Below, piece by piece: positions 25,831 through 34,461 of a stretch of 47,169 nt of DNA. The position numbers and the translations under genes were made by a program. The notes beneath the pieces were generated by a model, which worked only from the letters and a program-made list of their open reading frames with translations, had not been told where the DNA came from and ran no database searches. The DNA comes from Candidatus Caenarcanales bacterium. Its GTDB lineage: Bacteria > Cyanobacteriota > Vampirovibrionia > Caenarcaniphilales > Caenarcanaceae. The DNA lies in contig JASJDU010000017.1 of assembly GCA_030065015.1 (NCBI GenBank), forward strand, positions 1 to 47,169. Direction: 5' to 3'. Positions within the stretch are counted from its first letter, which is position 1; the number at the start of each line of letters is the position of its first letter.

Positions 25831-26667
25831 ATGAAGACATTAATTGTTACAGCGAGTGAAATAGAAGCTGAACCAATTAAGAACTATTTTAGTCAGAGTC
25901 TTTATAAGAGCCTTGGCACACAACCCAACTTATATTTCTTATCGGATGAGTTGGGTTTATGTGTTACAGGTGTTGGAAAAATCAACTCCTTAATAAACAC
26001 CCAATTGGTCTTGGAAAAATATAACGTTGAGCAAATTGTTGTTCTTGGTATTGGAGGAGGTCCACCATCTTTAAAGATTGGAGATGTTTGTATTGCAACA
26101 AGCACCTTGGATGGTGATATTGGTTATTTTTTTGATAATGGTGAACGTGAAAGACTCAAATTTCCAGTTAGTAGTTTAACTCAAGAAACTTCTCATAAGT
26201 TAATTGAGCAGTTCAAAAAAGTTGCTGAAAGAACCAAATTTGAAGAGATCCCCAGGGAAATTCAAGATCTCAATCAAGAGTTTCAAAATACTGAAAATCA
26301 AGTCAGTGTTTTAGAAGGACCAATTGTGACTGGGGATTGCTTTTACCACGGAAGCAGGTTGTCGAAATACACAGGAAATTTAATTAAGGAGAAATTTGGT
26401 GCAAAACATTGGTTAACCGATATGGAATCACATGCATTGGTTTCACTTGCCAACTCAAAAGATATTCCGATCTTAGTAGTTAAAGCGATGTCAAACTACG
26501 ATCAACCTTTCCCTTCTCTTATTAATAAAGACGAAGATGATAGTCAAAGTTCTGAGGCAGAAAAGCGTACTGAAAGTATAAGGAAAAGTTTTAAAGCGGG
26601 TGGTTTAAACTATGCTATTAATAACTCTGCTAAACTAGTGCTTAGCTGGCTCAAGGAAAAAACATAA
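25831..26667 (+). CDS. MqnB-like futalosine hydrolase / PNP-superfamily nucleosidase
   Basis: The 278-aa protein has the nucleoside phosphorylase/hydrolase fold: an N-terminal LIVTASEIEAEPI (3-15), a GIGGGPPSLKIGDVCIA core (about 73-89) and the catalytic-type DMESHAL stretch (about 198-204). Futalosine hydrolase (MqnB) is in this superfamily and acts in menaquinone synthesis; MTA/SAH nucleosidase is the main alternative. MqnB is my preference because the N-terminus and spacing match, and a quinone-based respiratory chain is encoded nearby. It follows sucD without a gap and overlaps purQ by one base (TAATG). Confidence 0.65.
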   Translation: MKTLIVTASEIEAEPIKNYFSQSLYKSLGTQPNLYFLSDELGLCVTGVGKINSLINTQLVLEKYNVEQIVVLGIGGGPPSLKIGDVCIATSTLDGDIGYFFDNGERERLKFPVSSLTQETSHKLIEQFKKVAERTKFEEIPREIQDLNQEFQNTENQVSVLEGPIVTGDCFYHGSRLSKYTGNLIKEKFGAKHWLTDMESHALVSLANSKDIPILVVKAMSNYDQPFPSLINKDEDDSQSSEAEKRTESIRKSFKAGGLNYAINNSAKLVLSWLKEKT

Positions 26668-27344
26668 TGCGTTTTGGAGTAGTTAGATTCCCCGGTTCCA
26701 ATTGTGAAAACGATTGCATCGATATCATCACCAGAATTCTTGGTTTAAAGACAGTCCTAATCGATTACAGGGAAGCTGCATATTTGAAGGGAAACATTGA
26801 TTGTTTAATTGTCCCGGGTGGATTTAGCTTTGGAGACTACTTAAGAGCGGGAGCAATAGCTAAATCGACACCAATTATGGAGTCAATAAAAAGATTCGCT
26901 GAATTGAAAGGACTAATCATTGGTATTTGCAATGGATTTCAGATATTAACCGAAGCGGGGTTATTGCCTGGAACCCTCTTGCACAATTCAAGTGGAAAGT
27001 TCCTTTGCAATGATATAAAGCTGAAAGTTGTAAATAATTCAACTGCTTTTACTAATCTATATAAAGAAAATGAAATTATTACTATGCCAATAGCCCATGC
27101 AGAAGGAAATTATTTTGTTTCTGAAGCTGAGCTTTTACAACTCAGAGTTAATAATCAGATTATTTTAGAATATGTTGATGATATTAATGGATCTACCAGC
27201 AATATAGCGGGGGTTTGCAATGCCACCAAAAACGTCTTTGGGTTAATGCCTCATCCGGAAAGGGTCTGCGAAGAAGCCCTTGGGGGAACCGATGGTTTAA
27301 GGGTTTTTGAAAGTATTATGGAAAGAACAAAGCTTTTGGTTTAG
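26667..27344 (+). CDS. purQ: Phosphoribosylformylglycinamidine synthase, glutaminase subunit PurQ
   Basis: PurQ supplies ammonia from glutamine for step four of purine synthesis, with PurL and PurS. The nucleophile is C88 in GICNGFQ; H196 and E198 in PHPER complete the triad. The 225-aa length is normal for a separate PurQ. The ATG overlaps the preceding stop codon. PurS and PurL are not here, so they must be elsewhere. Confidence 0.95.
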   Translation: MRFGVVRFPGSNCENDCIDIITRILGLKTVLIDYREAAYLKGNIDCLIVPGGFSFGDYLRAGAIAKSTPIMESIKRFAELKGLIIGICNGFQILTEAGLLPGTLLHNSSGKFLCNDIKLKVVNNSTAFTNLYKENEIITMPIAHAEGNYFVSEAELLQLRVNNQIILEYVDDINGSTSNIAGVCNATKNVFGLMPHPERVCEEALGGTDGLRVFESIMERTKLLV

Positions 27345-27464
27345 AAAAGAAAGAAGCTTGAACCATGTTTATTTATTATCTCATCCAAGTTATTTTTACT
27401 ACATCAAGGAGATTTATTAAAAAGATAATTTAGTTATAATTTTTTTGGTTTCACATTAATAATA

Positions 27465-27869
27465 ATGATCGATTTTAAGGAATTTATTAACTCAACCCTT
27501 TTTCAAATTTATTTATTTTGTGCTGTTGGTTTAGTCTTTGGGGCAATTCTGGCAACTTTATCAATTGTTGTTCAGAAGGTTTTCAAGATTGGTAAAAATA
27601 GAAAAATAAAAAATCAAGTTTATGAATGCGGTATGAAGCCACTGGGCAAAAGCAATATTCAGTTTGATATTAAATACTATGTTTTTGCGTTGATGTTCAT
27701 TGTCTTCGATGTTGAGTTCGCCTTCTTAATTCCATGGGCTTTATCTCTGTCTTCGGTTGAAGCAATAAAAGCCAAACTTTTTCTATTAACAGAGGCTTTC
27801 ATATTCATAGCCATTCTTGGGGCAGGCTTGTATTACGCTTGGAAGAAAAAGGCTCTTGAATGGGAATAA
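27465..27869 (+). CDS. nuoA: NADH-quinone oxidoreductase subunit A (NuoA)
   Basis: NuoA is a small membrane subunit of complex I. The 134-aa product has three hydrophobic segments and the family signature YECGMKPLGKSNIQFDIKYY (about 49-68), including a conserved acidic FDVEFAFLIPW (about 77-87). Normally it opens a nuoABCD... or ndhCKJ operon. Here the next gene is a radical-SAM protein on the opposite strand, ending 2 bp after the nuoA stop codon, so it is a lone copy in this window. Confidence 0.93.
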   Translation: MIDFKEFINSTLFQIYLFCAVGLVFGAILATLSIVVQKVFKIGKNRKIKNQVYECGMKPLGKSNIQFDIKYYVFALMFIVFDVEFAFLIPWALSLSSVEAIKAKLFLLTEAFIFIAILGAGLYYAWKKKALEWE

Positions 27870-27871
27870 CA

Positions 27872-28810
27872 TTAAATGTTTACCAAATCCGCGCCCTGTT
27901 TCACATTATCTTCCAACATTCTTTTATTAAGCTCAACTAAGAATCTGTTTTTATTTATAGCCCACCTGGGGGCAATTAATTCATCTTTGCTGGGAGCTTC
28001 TCCCATAAGGCGATGAATGGTAACTTCTGGAGGTAGTATTCTCAAAATCCTTATGAGCAGAGCTATATAATCATTCATATCAACGGGGCTAATTAAGCCA
28101 TTATGGAAGTCTCTCTCTATTTTGGTTCCCTTTAATACACATAAGTTATGAATCTTAATTCCATCAATTTGTAATCCAGCGAGAGCTTTAGCAGTTGCAA
28201 AACTCTTTGTAAATTCTGGATCATTATCTTCCCCAGGAAGGCCGGCTATCATATGTGCACAAATCTTCGTCTTTGGCGCTCTCTCTTTTAATCTTTTGAT
28301 TGCATCGAAAAATTCTTCCGAAGTATGTCCACGATTTATTGATTCTAAGGTTTCATTGTGAATTGATTGCAAGCCCAAGTCCACCCATACTTCTAGTTTC
28401 TCCGTATAGCTTTCAATTAATTCAATTACCTCGTTATCAAGGCAATCAGGTCTTGTGCCAATCGAAAGCATAACCACATCGGGATGATTAATTGCTTGAT
28501 CGTAAATATGTTTTAATCTGTGTGTTGGAGCATAAGTATTAGTAAATGATTGAAGATATGAGATGAATTTTGTTGCTTTATGTCTCTGTCTCTGCTTTTC
28601 TATGCCAGTATAAAGTTGAGTTTGAATTGGATCTTCTTCTTTTTGTGCTCTGGAGGACGATCCATCCGCAGTACAAAAGGTGCAACCCCCATAGGCTCTT
28701 TTACCATCTCTATTTGGGCAGTCGAAGCCACCTTCAATTGTTACTCTCCAGACTTTTGCATTGAAACGTTGTTTCAGGTAATTATTAAATGAGTTGTAAG
28801 CTAAATCCAC
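27872..28810 (-). CDS. YhcC-type radical SAM protein (TIGR01212 family)
   Basis: The radical-SAM cluster cysteines are C31, C43 and C46 (CPNRDG...GGCTFC). The wide CX11CX2C spacing and the start YNSFNNYLKQRF are typical of the YhcC/TIGR01212 family, relatives of Elp3. Members are widespread but their substrate is not established. GTG 28810 lies 7 bp after GGAAG. At 312 aa the length is normal. Confidence 0.9.
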   Translation of the reverse strand: MDLAYNSFNNYLKQRFNAKVWRVTIEGGFDCPNRDGKRAYGGCTFCTADGSSSRAQKEEDPIQTQLYTGIEKQRQRHKATKFISYLQSFTNTYAPTHRLKHIYDQAINHPDVVMLSIGTRPDCLDNEVIELIESYTEKLEVWVDLGLQSIHNETLESINRGHTSEEFFDAIKRLKERAPKTKICAHMIAGLPGEDNDPEFTKSFATAKALAGLQIDGIKIHNLCVLKGTKIERDFHNGLISPVDMNDYIALLIRILRILPPEVTIHRLMGEAPSKDELIAPRWAINKNRFLVELNKRMLEDNVKQGADLVNI

Positions 28811-28980
28811 AGTGGGCTTCCATTAAGTTAATCAAATTTTAGTACTTCGAGATTAAGTATGAAACTATATAAATTACCATTAAAAAATTTCATAGATGTA
28901 AATTAATTAAACCTTCTTTGAAAGTGAAAGATATTATAAAATCCCTATATTCGATAAATACTTTGTTTCTAGCTTAATCC

Positions 28981-29538
28981 GTGTCTTTTTATGAGCAAAA
29001 TAATATTGGTTTCTGTTTTCTTACTATTGCTCTGGCATTTTCTTTAGGTGCAGCTTATTTTGATCTAAAAACCAGAAAAATTCCAAACAGATACAATCTG
29101 TCTTTTTTTCTGTTTGGTTTAATCATTAAACTAGCTTTAATTGGCATATCTTCACAGTATTTAATAAATGGGTTGATTGGAAGTTTCATTGGTTTTCTCA
29201 TTTTTCTACCGTTCTTCATATTGCGCCTTGCCGGTGGAGGTGATGTGAAACTTCTTGCCACACTAGGAATGCTTTTAGGTTGGCAACATTTTTTATGGGT
29301 GTTTGTAATAACTTCAACTATTGATGGATTGATTTTAATTCCAGGAAGGTTAATGAAAACCGTTTGGGTAGTATTAAATCTCCCAGGCTCAATGAAAGAA
29401 AAGTTAAAAAATTTATCTGAACTAAATAAAGGGTCAAAGAGAAACAATAAAAATCCTTATGCCTTGCCTGTAGCTTTGGGTTGCTTGGTTTATTTATTAG
29501 TCTATTTGTTTTTCAATGACTATCTTAGATTTTCATAA
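28981..29538 (+). CDS. Type IV prepilin peptidase (CpaA/TadV-like A24 family)
   Basis: An aspartate protease of the inner membrane that processes type IV pilin-like or type II secretion pseudopilin precursors. The two catalytic aspartates are seen as D28 (AYFDLKTRKIPN) and D88 in GGGDVK. The product (185 aa, GTG start) has about five or six membrane segments. It lacks the N-terminal methylase domain, so it is of the CpaA type. No pilin gene lies beside it. Confidence 0.88.
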   Translation: MSFYEQNNIGFCFLTIALAFSLGAAYFDLKTRKIPNRYNLSFFLFGLIIKLALIGISSQYLINGLIGSFIGFLIFLPFFILRLAGGGDVKLLATLGMLLGWQHFLWVFVITSTIDGLILIPGRLMKTVWVVLNLPGSMKEKLKNLSELNKGSKRNNKNPYALPVALGCLVYLLVYLFFNDYLRFS

Positions 29539-29553
29539 AGTTCTTCGTACATA

Positions 29554-29572
29554 AATCTTAAAAAAGAAGATT
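29554..29572. terminator. Bidirectional terminator-like hairpin
   Basis: AATCTT and AAGATT form a 6-bp stem around a seven-base A-rich loop. It sits exactly between two converging genes (prepilin peptidase and the 260-aa membrane protein), where a bidirectional terminator is expected. Short stem, so modest confidence. Confidence 0.4.
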
Positions 29573-30353
29573 ACTCAATGTATTGTTTTTTTACAAATAT
29601 CTCCCGAATAACAATTAAAGGTAGACAAACTAAGGGAAAGAAATAAATAACATGCACAATAAGCTTTGATGTTGAGCCAGCACTCATAGGTGTAAAAAAA
29701 ACTATAATAATCCAAACAAAAATGCTAATTAAAGAAAGAACTGCTCTAAAAACATAAGAAAACTTTATGAAACTGACATTATTTTTAAGTTTTAATAAAA
29801 TGAGGTCTAATTTCTTAATTCGATATTTAATTACTTGAAGTAAAACCAAACAAGGGAGACAAATCATTGATAGAAAAAATATTAAGCTAACAAACGCTGT
29901 TTTTATCAATCCATCTTCTTCATATGTTCTTGGAGCATTAGACAATATAATAAATAATCCCATGATTAGACTTAACACGCTGAGGACTAACTGGGTTAAA
30001 GGTAACTTACCCGATGTTTTGTTAAGAGCTCTAGATTGAAGGAAATCGCTTCTAGGCAAATCTAAATCTTGGTATTGAAAGAACTTTTGTACTCCAAAAT
30101 GAACTATAGATAGGATTAACGCTAAAAATATAAGAATAATTACATAAATGAGATAAACAGATATTATAAATACTGACGGATAAAAAAAAGAACCAGCCGC
30201 CACAGATAAAAAAACCCACCCTACCATAAATGGCACAAGATAAACGCTAGCCCACAATACTATAAGAAATGATGAGTACAAAGACCATATATATAAGAAC
30301 TTTCGCACTTGCTTACAGTTAGTTATTGGATTATTAGTAATGATTAAAAACAA
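29571..30353 (-). CDS. Orphan polytopic membrane protein (260 aa)
   Basis: Unrecognised. About seven or eight hydrophobic segments cover most of the protein, with a more polar stretch in the middle (about 92-112). The start is TTG 30353; GTG 30308 (residue 16) is an alternative. No conserved charged residue in a helix suggests a known transporter family. It converges with the prepilin peptidase and diverges from the FliO-like protein. Confidence 0.6.
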   Translation of the reverse strand: MFLIITNNPITNCKQVRKFLYIWSLYSSFLIVLWASVYLVPFMVGWVFLSVAAGSFFYPSVFIISVYLIYVIILIFLALILSIVHFGVQKFFQYQDLDLPRSDFLQSRALNKTSGKLPLTQLVLSVLSLIMGLFIILSNAPRTYEEDGLIKTAFVSLIFFLSMICLPCLVLLQVIKYRIKKLDLILLKLKNNVSFIKFSYVFRAVLSLISIFVWIIIVFFTPMSAGSTSKLIVHVIYFFPLVCLPLIVIREIFVKKQYIE

Positions 30354-30496
30354 ACTAATATAGATATTCCTCTTAGTTAATCTTCCAAGCTAGAAGTTTC
30401 CCTGAGAATTTCAAATACAAATTGCTCACTTGCTAATTTTGAAAATAAGTTTCAAATTCATAAATATTTTAATCACAGAAGTATTACGTTATAGAT

Positions 30497-30512
30497 ATCC
30501 CCAAAAGGGGAT
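30497..30512. promoter_or_regulatory. GC-rich hairpin in an AT-rich promoter region
   Basis: ATCCCC and GGGGAT flank an AAAA loop, a perfect 6-bp stem in very AT-rich DNA. It lies 70 bp before the FliO-like gene, between two diverging genes. It could be an operator or a leader hairpin. Confidence 0.4.
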
Positions 30513-30582
30513 TGATGAAAATAGAGAATTTTATCGACTCTTTCTTTAGACTAAAGAGTTTTCCTTATCAAGCACATAACTT

Positions 30583-31773
30583 ATGAAATACATTCTTTTA
30601 TTTACTTTTGCATTATTGATTTTGCCGAATTTTACAGTGTCACAAGTTAGCTATGCAAATCAAAATAGCTCTATTGAAAGCGCCCTTCGTGCAAACAACA
30701 AACCAATAAACTCAAATGATTCTCTATGGATTGATGAGTCGGATGAGTTAAATTACTTATCTAAAGAAAACAAAATTAACAGTATTTCAAGTTCGAAACC
30801 ATTCACCATAATTGGCTTAATAATTTTCTCTTTAGTTTTAGTAATTGGCGTAATGGCTTGGAGTGTTTTTACCGTGAATGGCAAAAAAAAAACTTATCTT
30901 ACACCACGAAACTTAATTAATAAATCTAATTTCAAGTTACTGGATTCATTCAATTTAGATAATGGTAAAAGTCTTTACTTGGTTCAACTATTCGAAAAAA
31001 AATACGTTTTAGCGAGTACCTGGAATTCTATCTGTTTTATAAACGAGTACACAGGTGAAATCAATCTAGACTCGAACGAAATTAAAGAGGTTAAATATAT
31101 CTCCTCAATGAGTGACTTAAAAAAGAAAGCGAGTAATTCCAATTTAGATTTTTTAACGGTTGAAGATATCAATGATAGCTCACCGATTGAAGAAGGTATT
31201 AAAGCGCTCATCAAAAGTGTTAGTAATAAATTCTCTAAGAAGGAGGACTCAAAAATCATCCCCACTCAAGAAAAGCCGGAGGAAGAAAACACAAATCAAG
31301 AAAACTTTAATATTCAAAGCCAAAAGACTGAAGAGAGCCAATCAACGATTCCAAAAGAGATAGAAAACAACGGCAACAAAACTGATAGAAAAGTTGAAAT
31401 GCCCGTAAGCATAAATAACAGCACAAGAAACCCCAGCAACCTTAGTTACAAAGCTTTTGAATCCTATAAAAACATAAGAAAGCTTAAGGAAGAAAGAAAA
31501 AAGAAGTTTCTAAATAATAAGAACCAAGATTCTGTTAGAACAAACTTCCCTAACTTAAGTACAAGGAATAGCATGTTTCAAAAACCCAATTCAGAAATAT
31601 TGGATTTAGATAAAGAATCAATTGATAATAGAGATATTACTCCAGATCACTCAAATACAAATTTAGATGAAAGAAAAATAGATGATATTTCACGCCTCAA
31701 GGAGGTTAGCTCGTTAGTTCAACAATCCACAAATAAAAAAATAAGAAAGAAAATATCTATAGTGGAAGATTAG
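30583..31773 (+). CDS. Membrane protein with FliO-like segment and disordered tail
   Basis: A signal peptide-like helix (1-20) and a second membrane helix (about 75-97, IGLIIFSLVLVIGVMAW) frame a short periplasmic part. Just after the second helix, residues 115-155 (FKLLDSFNLDNGKSLYLVQLFEKKYVLAST) match the pattern of FliO: a short Leu strand, a gap with G-K/R-S-L, and a hydrophobic V-x-L-x-E-K strand. FliO is a small assembly factor of the flagellar export gate. The remaining 240 residues are charged, N/S/K/E-rich and likely disordered, unlike classical FliO. No flagellar gene is nearby, so the name is tentative. Confidence 0.5.
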   Translation: MKYILLFTFALLILPNFTVSQVSYANQNSSIESALRANNKPINSNDSLWIDESDELNYLSKENKINSISSSKPFTIIGLIIFSLVLVIGVMAWSVFTVNGKKKTYLTPRNLINKSNFKLLDSFNLDNGKSLYLVQLFEKKYVLASTWNSICFINEYTGEINLDSNEIKEVKYISSMSDLKKKASNSNLDFLTVEDINDSSPIEEGIKALIKSVSNKFSKKEDSKIIPTQEKPEEENTNQENFNIQSQKTEESQSTIPKEIENNGNKTDRKVEMPVSINNSTRNPSNLSYKAFESYKNIRKLKEERKKKFLNNKNQDSVRTNFPNLSTRNSMFQKPNSEILDLDKESIDNRDITPDHSNTNLDERKIDDISRLKEVSSLVQQSTNKKIRKKISIVED

Positions 31774-31906
31774 ATTGGTTGAGATTAAACTAAAAACTTC
31801 TTGAAATTTGAGACCAAATTTGACAATTAAGATGGTTCTGATCTAGAACTTCTTTATTAATAATAATTTTGAAAGCTTCTTTCAAAGCCTTCCACTTATA
31901 AAAATT

Positions 31907-32635
31907 ATGGCTGGTCATAGTAAATGGGCAAATATAAAACACCGTAAACAATCAGTTGACGCTAGAAAAGCACTCATTTATGCTCAGTTATCAAAAGAAA
32001 TATCAGTAGCAGCAAAATTAGGAGGTTCAGATCCTTCATACAACTTTAGACTTAGGAATGCAATTGATAGAGCGAAGGCAGTTGGAATGCCCAACGATAA
32101 TATTCAAAGGGCCGTTGATAAATTCAACTCCAGCAAAGAAAATTTTGAAGAAATTTTATATGAAGGCTATGGACCAAGCGGAGTAGCAATATTGGTAGAA
32201 GCCGCAACCAATAATAGAAACAGAACAGCGGCTGAATTGAGAAGCATCTTCAATAAATACTCTGGTAATTTGGGAGAATCTGGATGTGTGAGTTGGGGAT
32301 TTAAAAGATACGGAATTATTTTCATTCCCAGGAATAATGAATTAACTGAAGATATTTTGCTAAATACTTTAGAAGAAAATGAAATAGAACTTGAAGATTT
32401 TGATTTTGAAAATGATTCAGATAATTATTTAATTCTTACTTCAATTGATAATTTTGAATCATCAGTTGATAGAACAAAGCATATTTACAATAATGCTTCT
32501 GGAGAATTTGGTTATATAGCAAACAATATTATTAAGTTAAATAACTCTGAAATTTCGGATAAATTTGAAAGCTTGATTGAACTTTTGGAAAACAATGATG
32601 ACGTTCAAAGAGTCTTTCATAACGGAACTATCTGA
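31907..32635 (+). CDS. yebC: YebC/PmpR family protein (translation factor/regulator)
   Basis: The 242-aa protein starts MAGHSKWANIKHRKQSVDARK, the YebC/TACO1 signature. The family helps ribosomes through polyproline stretches and was earlier described as transcriptional regulator PmpR. The three-domain plan (about 1-75, 80-130 and 135-240) and length are typical. The ATG lacks a Shine-Dalgarno sequence. Confidence 0.95.
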   Translation: MAGHSKWANIKHRKQSVDARKALIYAQLSKEISVAAKLGGSDPSYNFRLRNAIDRAKAVGMPNDNIQRAVDKFNSSKENFEEILYEGYGPSGVAILVEAATNNRNRTAAELRSIFNKYSGNLGESGCVSWGFKRYGIIFIPRNNELTEDILLNTLEENEIELEDFDFENDSDNYLILTSIDNFESSVDRTKHIYNNASGEFGYIANNIIKLNNSEISDKFESLIELLENNDDVQRVFHNGTI

Positions 32636-32654
32636 ATCAATTACAAATTGTGAT

Positions 32655-32675
32655 TGCTGAAAAACATTTTTAGCA
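32655..32675 (+). terminator. Hairpin after yebC
   Basis: TGCTGAAAA and TTTTTAGCA form a nine-pair stem (one G-U) with a three-base loop, 20 bp past the yebC stop. The U-run is inside the 3' arm, not after it, so termination is uncertain. Confidence 0.4.
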
Positions 32676-32783
32676 CTTGCGTTAAGAAATTTAAGTCTAT
32701 AATGAATTGCATTTGGAATATCAGTATAATTTTGTTAACCATAATTTCTGACTTCTGATCACACATATTCCTGAGGTTTAAAA

Positions 32784-33854
32784 GTGTCCTTAACTGAAGT
32801 ACCAATCAACAAACAAACAGAAGAACAAAATAAAGATTCAACAGAAGAAAAGCTCACCCTTCAACAACTTAGAAAATTAATTCCCAAGCAAGCAATGAAT
32901 CCACCCAGCACGAGGAATTTTATAGAATTTGTTGTTAAATTCAGCATGTTTCTTGTAACTTTCTACTTCTCATGTACCTTACAAAGCATTTGGTTAATAA
33001 TTCCCTTGATTATTATTAATGGGGCATTTCTATTCAGCTTGGGTACTGTCGGTCATGACTGTGGTCATGGCAGTTATATAAGGCCTAGATGGCTTAATGA
33101 AGCAATCGGTGAATTGTGCATGTCTTTGCATGGAATGGTTTACGCTGGTTGGAAACACTTTCATAATACTCATCACGCTCATACAAACCAAGGAGAATTA
33201 GATCCAGATCGTTTATGGCTATACGAAGATGAATTTTTAGCTTTCAACAAGGTTGAAAGATTCTTTTGGAAGCTTTTTCATACCAAGTGTTTCTGGCTAA
33301 GTGCTGTTGGGCACTACTTCCGCGCGATGCTACCTTGGCCTTTTATTATTAAGCAAAAAACAGAGCAAGTCGAAATTATTCAGTCTTGTCAAAGAGGAAT
33401 TTTCACGTTTTTTGCCATTCTTATTGCCTTTCATACGAGCGCATTTTTCTTAGGACTTGGATTGAAATCATTGATTATTCATGTGTTCTCATTATTAGTT
33501 GCATTTGCATGTTTGTCGATTTATGTAAGAACAGAGCATTACTTACTAACCAATAACTATGATGTTCAAGATAAGCCCTGGTTAACAAGTAGAACGATTA
33601 CACAAAATCGTATTTTGGACTTTTTTGCAAATAATTTAAATTATCATGTTGAACATCACATACTTCAATCAGTTCCTCATGCTAACTTACCATCCATTCG
33701 ACCAACAATTAAGAAAACTATATTGGAAGCCAAACAACCCTATCCAGAGGACACTTTCTGGAATTTTATGAAAATAGCTTTCAATCAAGAATTCTTTGTT
33801 CTTGAAAGAAATACTTTTAAAGAAATTCCACTCAGTAAGTTGCAGCTAAATTAG
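32784..33854 (+). CDS. Membrane fatty acid desaturase (DesA-like)
   Basis: The enzyme puts a cis double bond into acyl chains using a di-iron centre. All three histidine boxes are present: HDCGH (91-95), HNTHH (127-131) and HVEHH (288-292). Four or more membrane helices surround them (about 49-88 and 200-250). The short start helix, size (356 aa) and box spacing match bacterial acyl-lipid desaturases; the position of desaturation is unknown. GTG 32784 is preceded by TGAGG. A desaturase implies oxygen use. Confidence 0.9.
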   Translation: MSLTEVPINKQTEEQNKDSTEEKLTLQQLRKLIPKQAMNPPSTRNFIEFVVKFSMFLVTFYFSCTLQSIWLIIPLIIINGAFLFSLGTVGHDCGHGSYIRPRWLNEAIGELCMSLHGMVYAGWKHFHNTHHAHTNQGELDPDRLWLYEDEFLAFNKVERFFWKLFHTKCFWLSAVGHYFRAMLPWPFIIKQKTEQVEIIQSCQRGIFTFFAILIAFHTSAFFLGLGLKSLIIHVFSLLVAFACLSIYVRTEHYLLTNNYDVQDKPWLTSRTITQNRILDFFANNLNYHVEHHILQSVPHANLPSIRPTIKKTILEAKQPYPEDTFWNFMKIAFNQEFFVLERNTFKEIPLSKLQLN

Positions 33855-34024
33855 CTTTTATCTTTAATCTCAACAGAAAATAGAATCTATCGAACAAAAA
33901 AAGACCTGAATTAAGAAGCTAAAATGTGGTTAATCATTTGAATCTTCCTCTGTAAGCTAATTCCTGAATGAATTCTAACAAGAATCCTTAAATCGGAAAA
34001 GTAACCAAGAATTAGTAGTATTTG
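33855..34024. other. Non-coding stretch after the desaturase
   Basis: This 170-bp stretch has no convincing frame. It lies between the desaturase stop codon and the first recognisable codons of the decayed IS5 transposase at 34025. It may hold the lost N-terminal part or left end of that element; no clear terminal inverted repeat is visible. Confidence 0.3.
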
Positions 34025-34377
34025 GGATTTTTAGGTGTGGAAAAACTTGTAAAAGGAAGAAAACGAAATATTTTTGTTGATACTCTTGGTTTGCTTTGGG
34101 GCTTGTGTGTTTCTCCTTCAAACTAGTCAAAAATTGAAGGTGGTATTGAATGGTTTCAGAAGTTTCTTGAAATATGTCTTGGCTGCACAACAGAGACTAG
34201 GTGAAAGGTTAGGAAAAGGCTTTGACATTCAAGTTTTCAGCTGGATTGTTGAAAGAGGGTTTTTCTTTGTTTGAATCTTATAGAAGACTTTCTATAGATT
34301 AGGAAATGAAAACTATTTACTCTTAATCCTGGATTTTTCTTTCTTTGATTAAACTTATGCTTTGTAAGCTTAATTAA
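34025..34377 (+). pseudogene. Decayed IS5-family transposase in three frames
   Basis: Fragments of one IS5-type DDE transposase run in order but in three frames. From 34025 one frame reads GFLGVEKLVKGRKRNIFVDTLGLL (parts of the conserved KGRKRHI-VDTLGLL motif with its catalytic Asp) up to TAG 34124. Frame two, 34074-34274, carries GKGFDIQVFSWIVERGFFF, matching the GF-x-VLPRRWVVERTFAWL region. Frame three, 34270-34377, reads SYRRLSID, then a stop at 34300, then SWIFLSLIKLML, matching RRLSKDYE and SSE-x-WIYLAMIRLMLRRL. The acidic D and E of the active site are partly lost, so the element is dead. Only its C-terminal half is visible. Confidence 0.85.
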
Positions 34378-34461
34378 TTTTCAGACAGCTTCTTAGAATT
34401 CATGAATAAAGCTTCTGTTATAGTATTCAATCAACCATTTCTTTAAGCATTTTCTGATTCT
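34378..34461 (+). promoter_or_regulatory. Promoter-like region upstream of htrA
   Basis: The 84 bp between the transposase fossil and htrA include TATAGT at 34419-34424, a fair -10 box about 40 bp before the start codon. No good -35 box is seen at the usual spacing. No sigma-E-like heat-shock consensus is visible. Confidence 0.25.

Noticed and set aside
33975-34190. 71-codon minus-strand frame in the gap after the desaturase
   Set aside because: It is antisense to the IS5 fossil and has no homology that I can see; the plus-strand motifs explain the sequence better.
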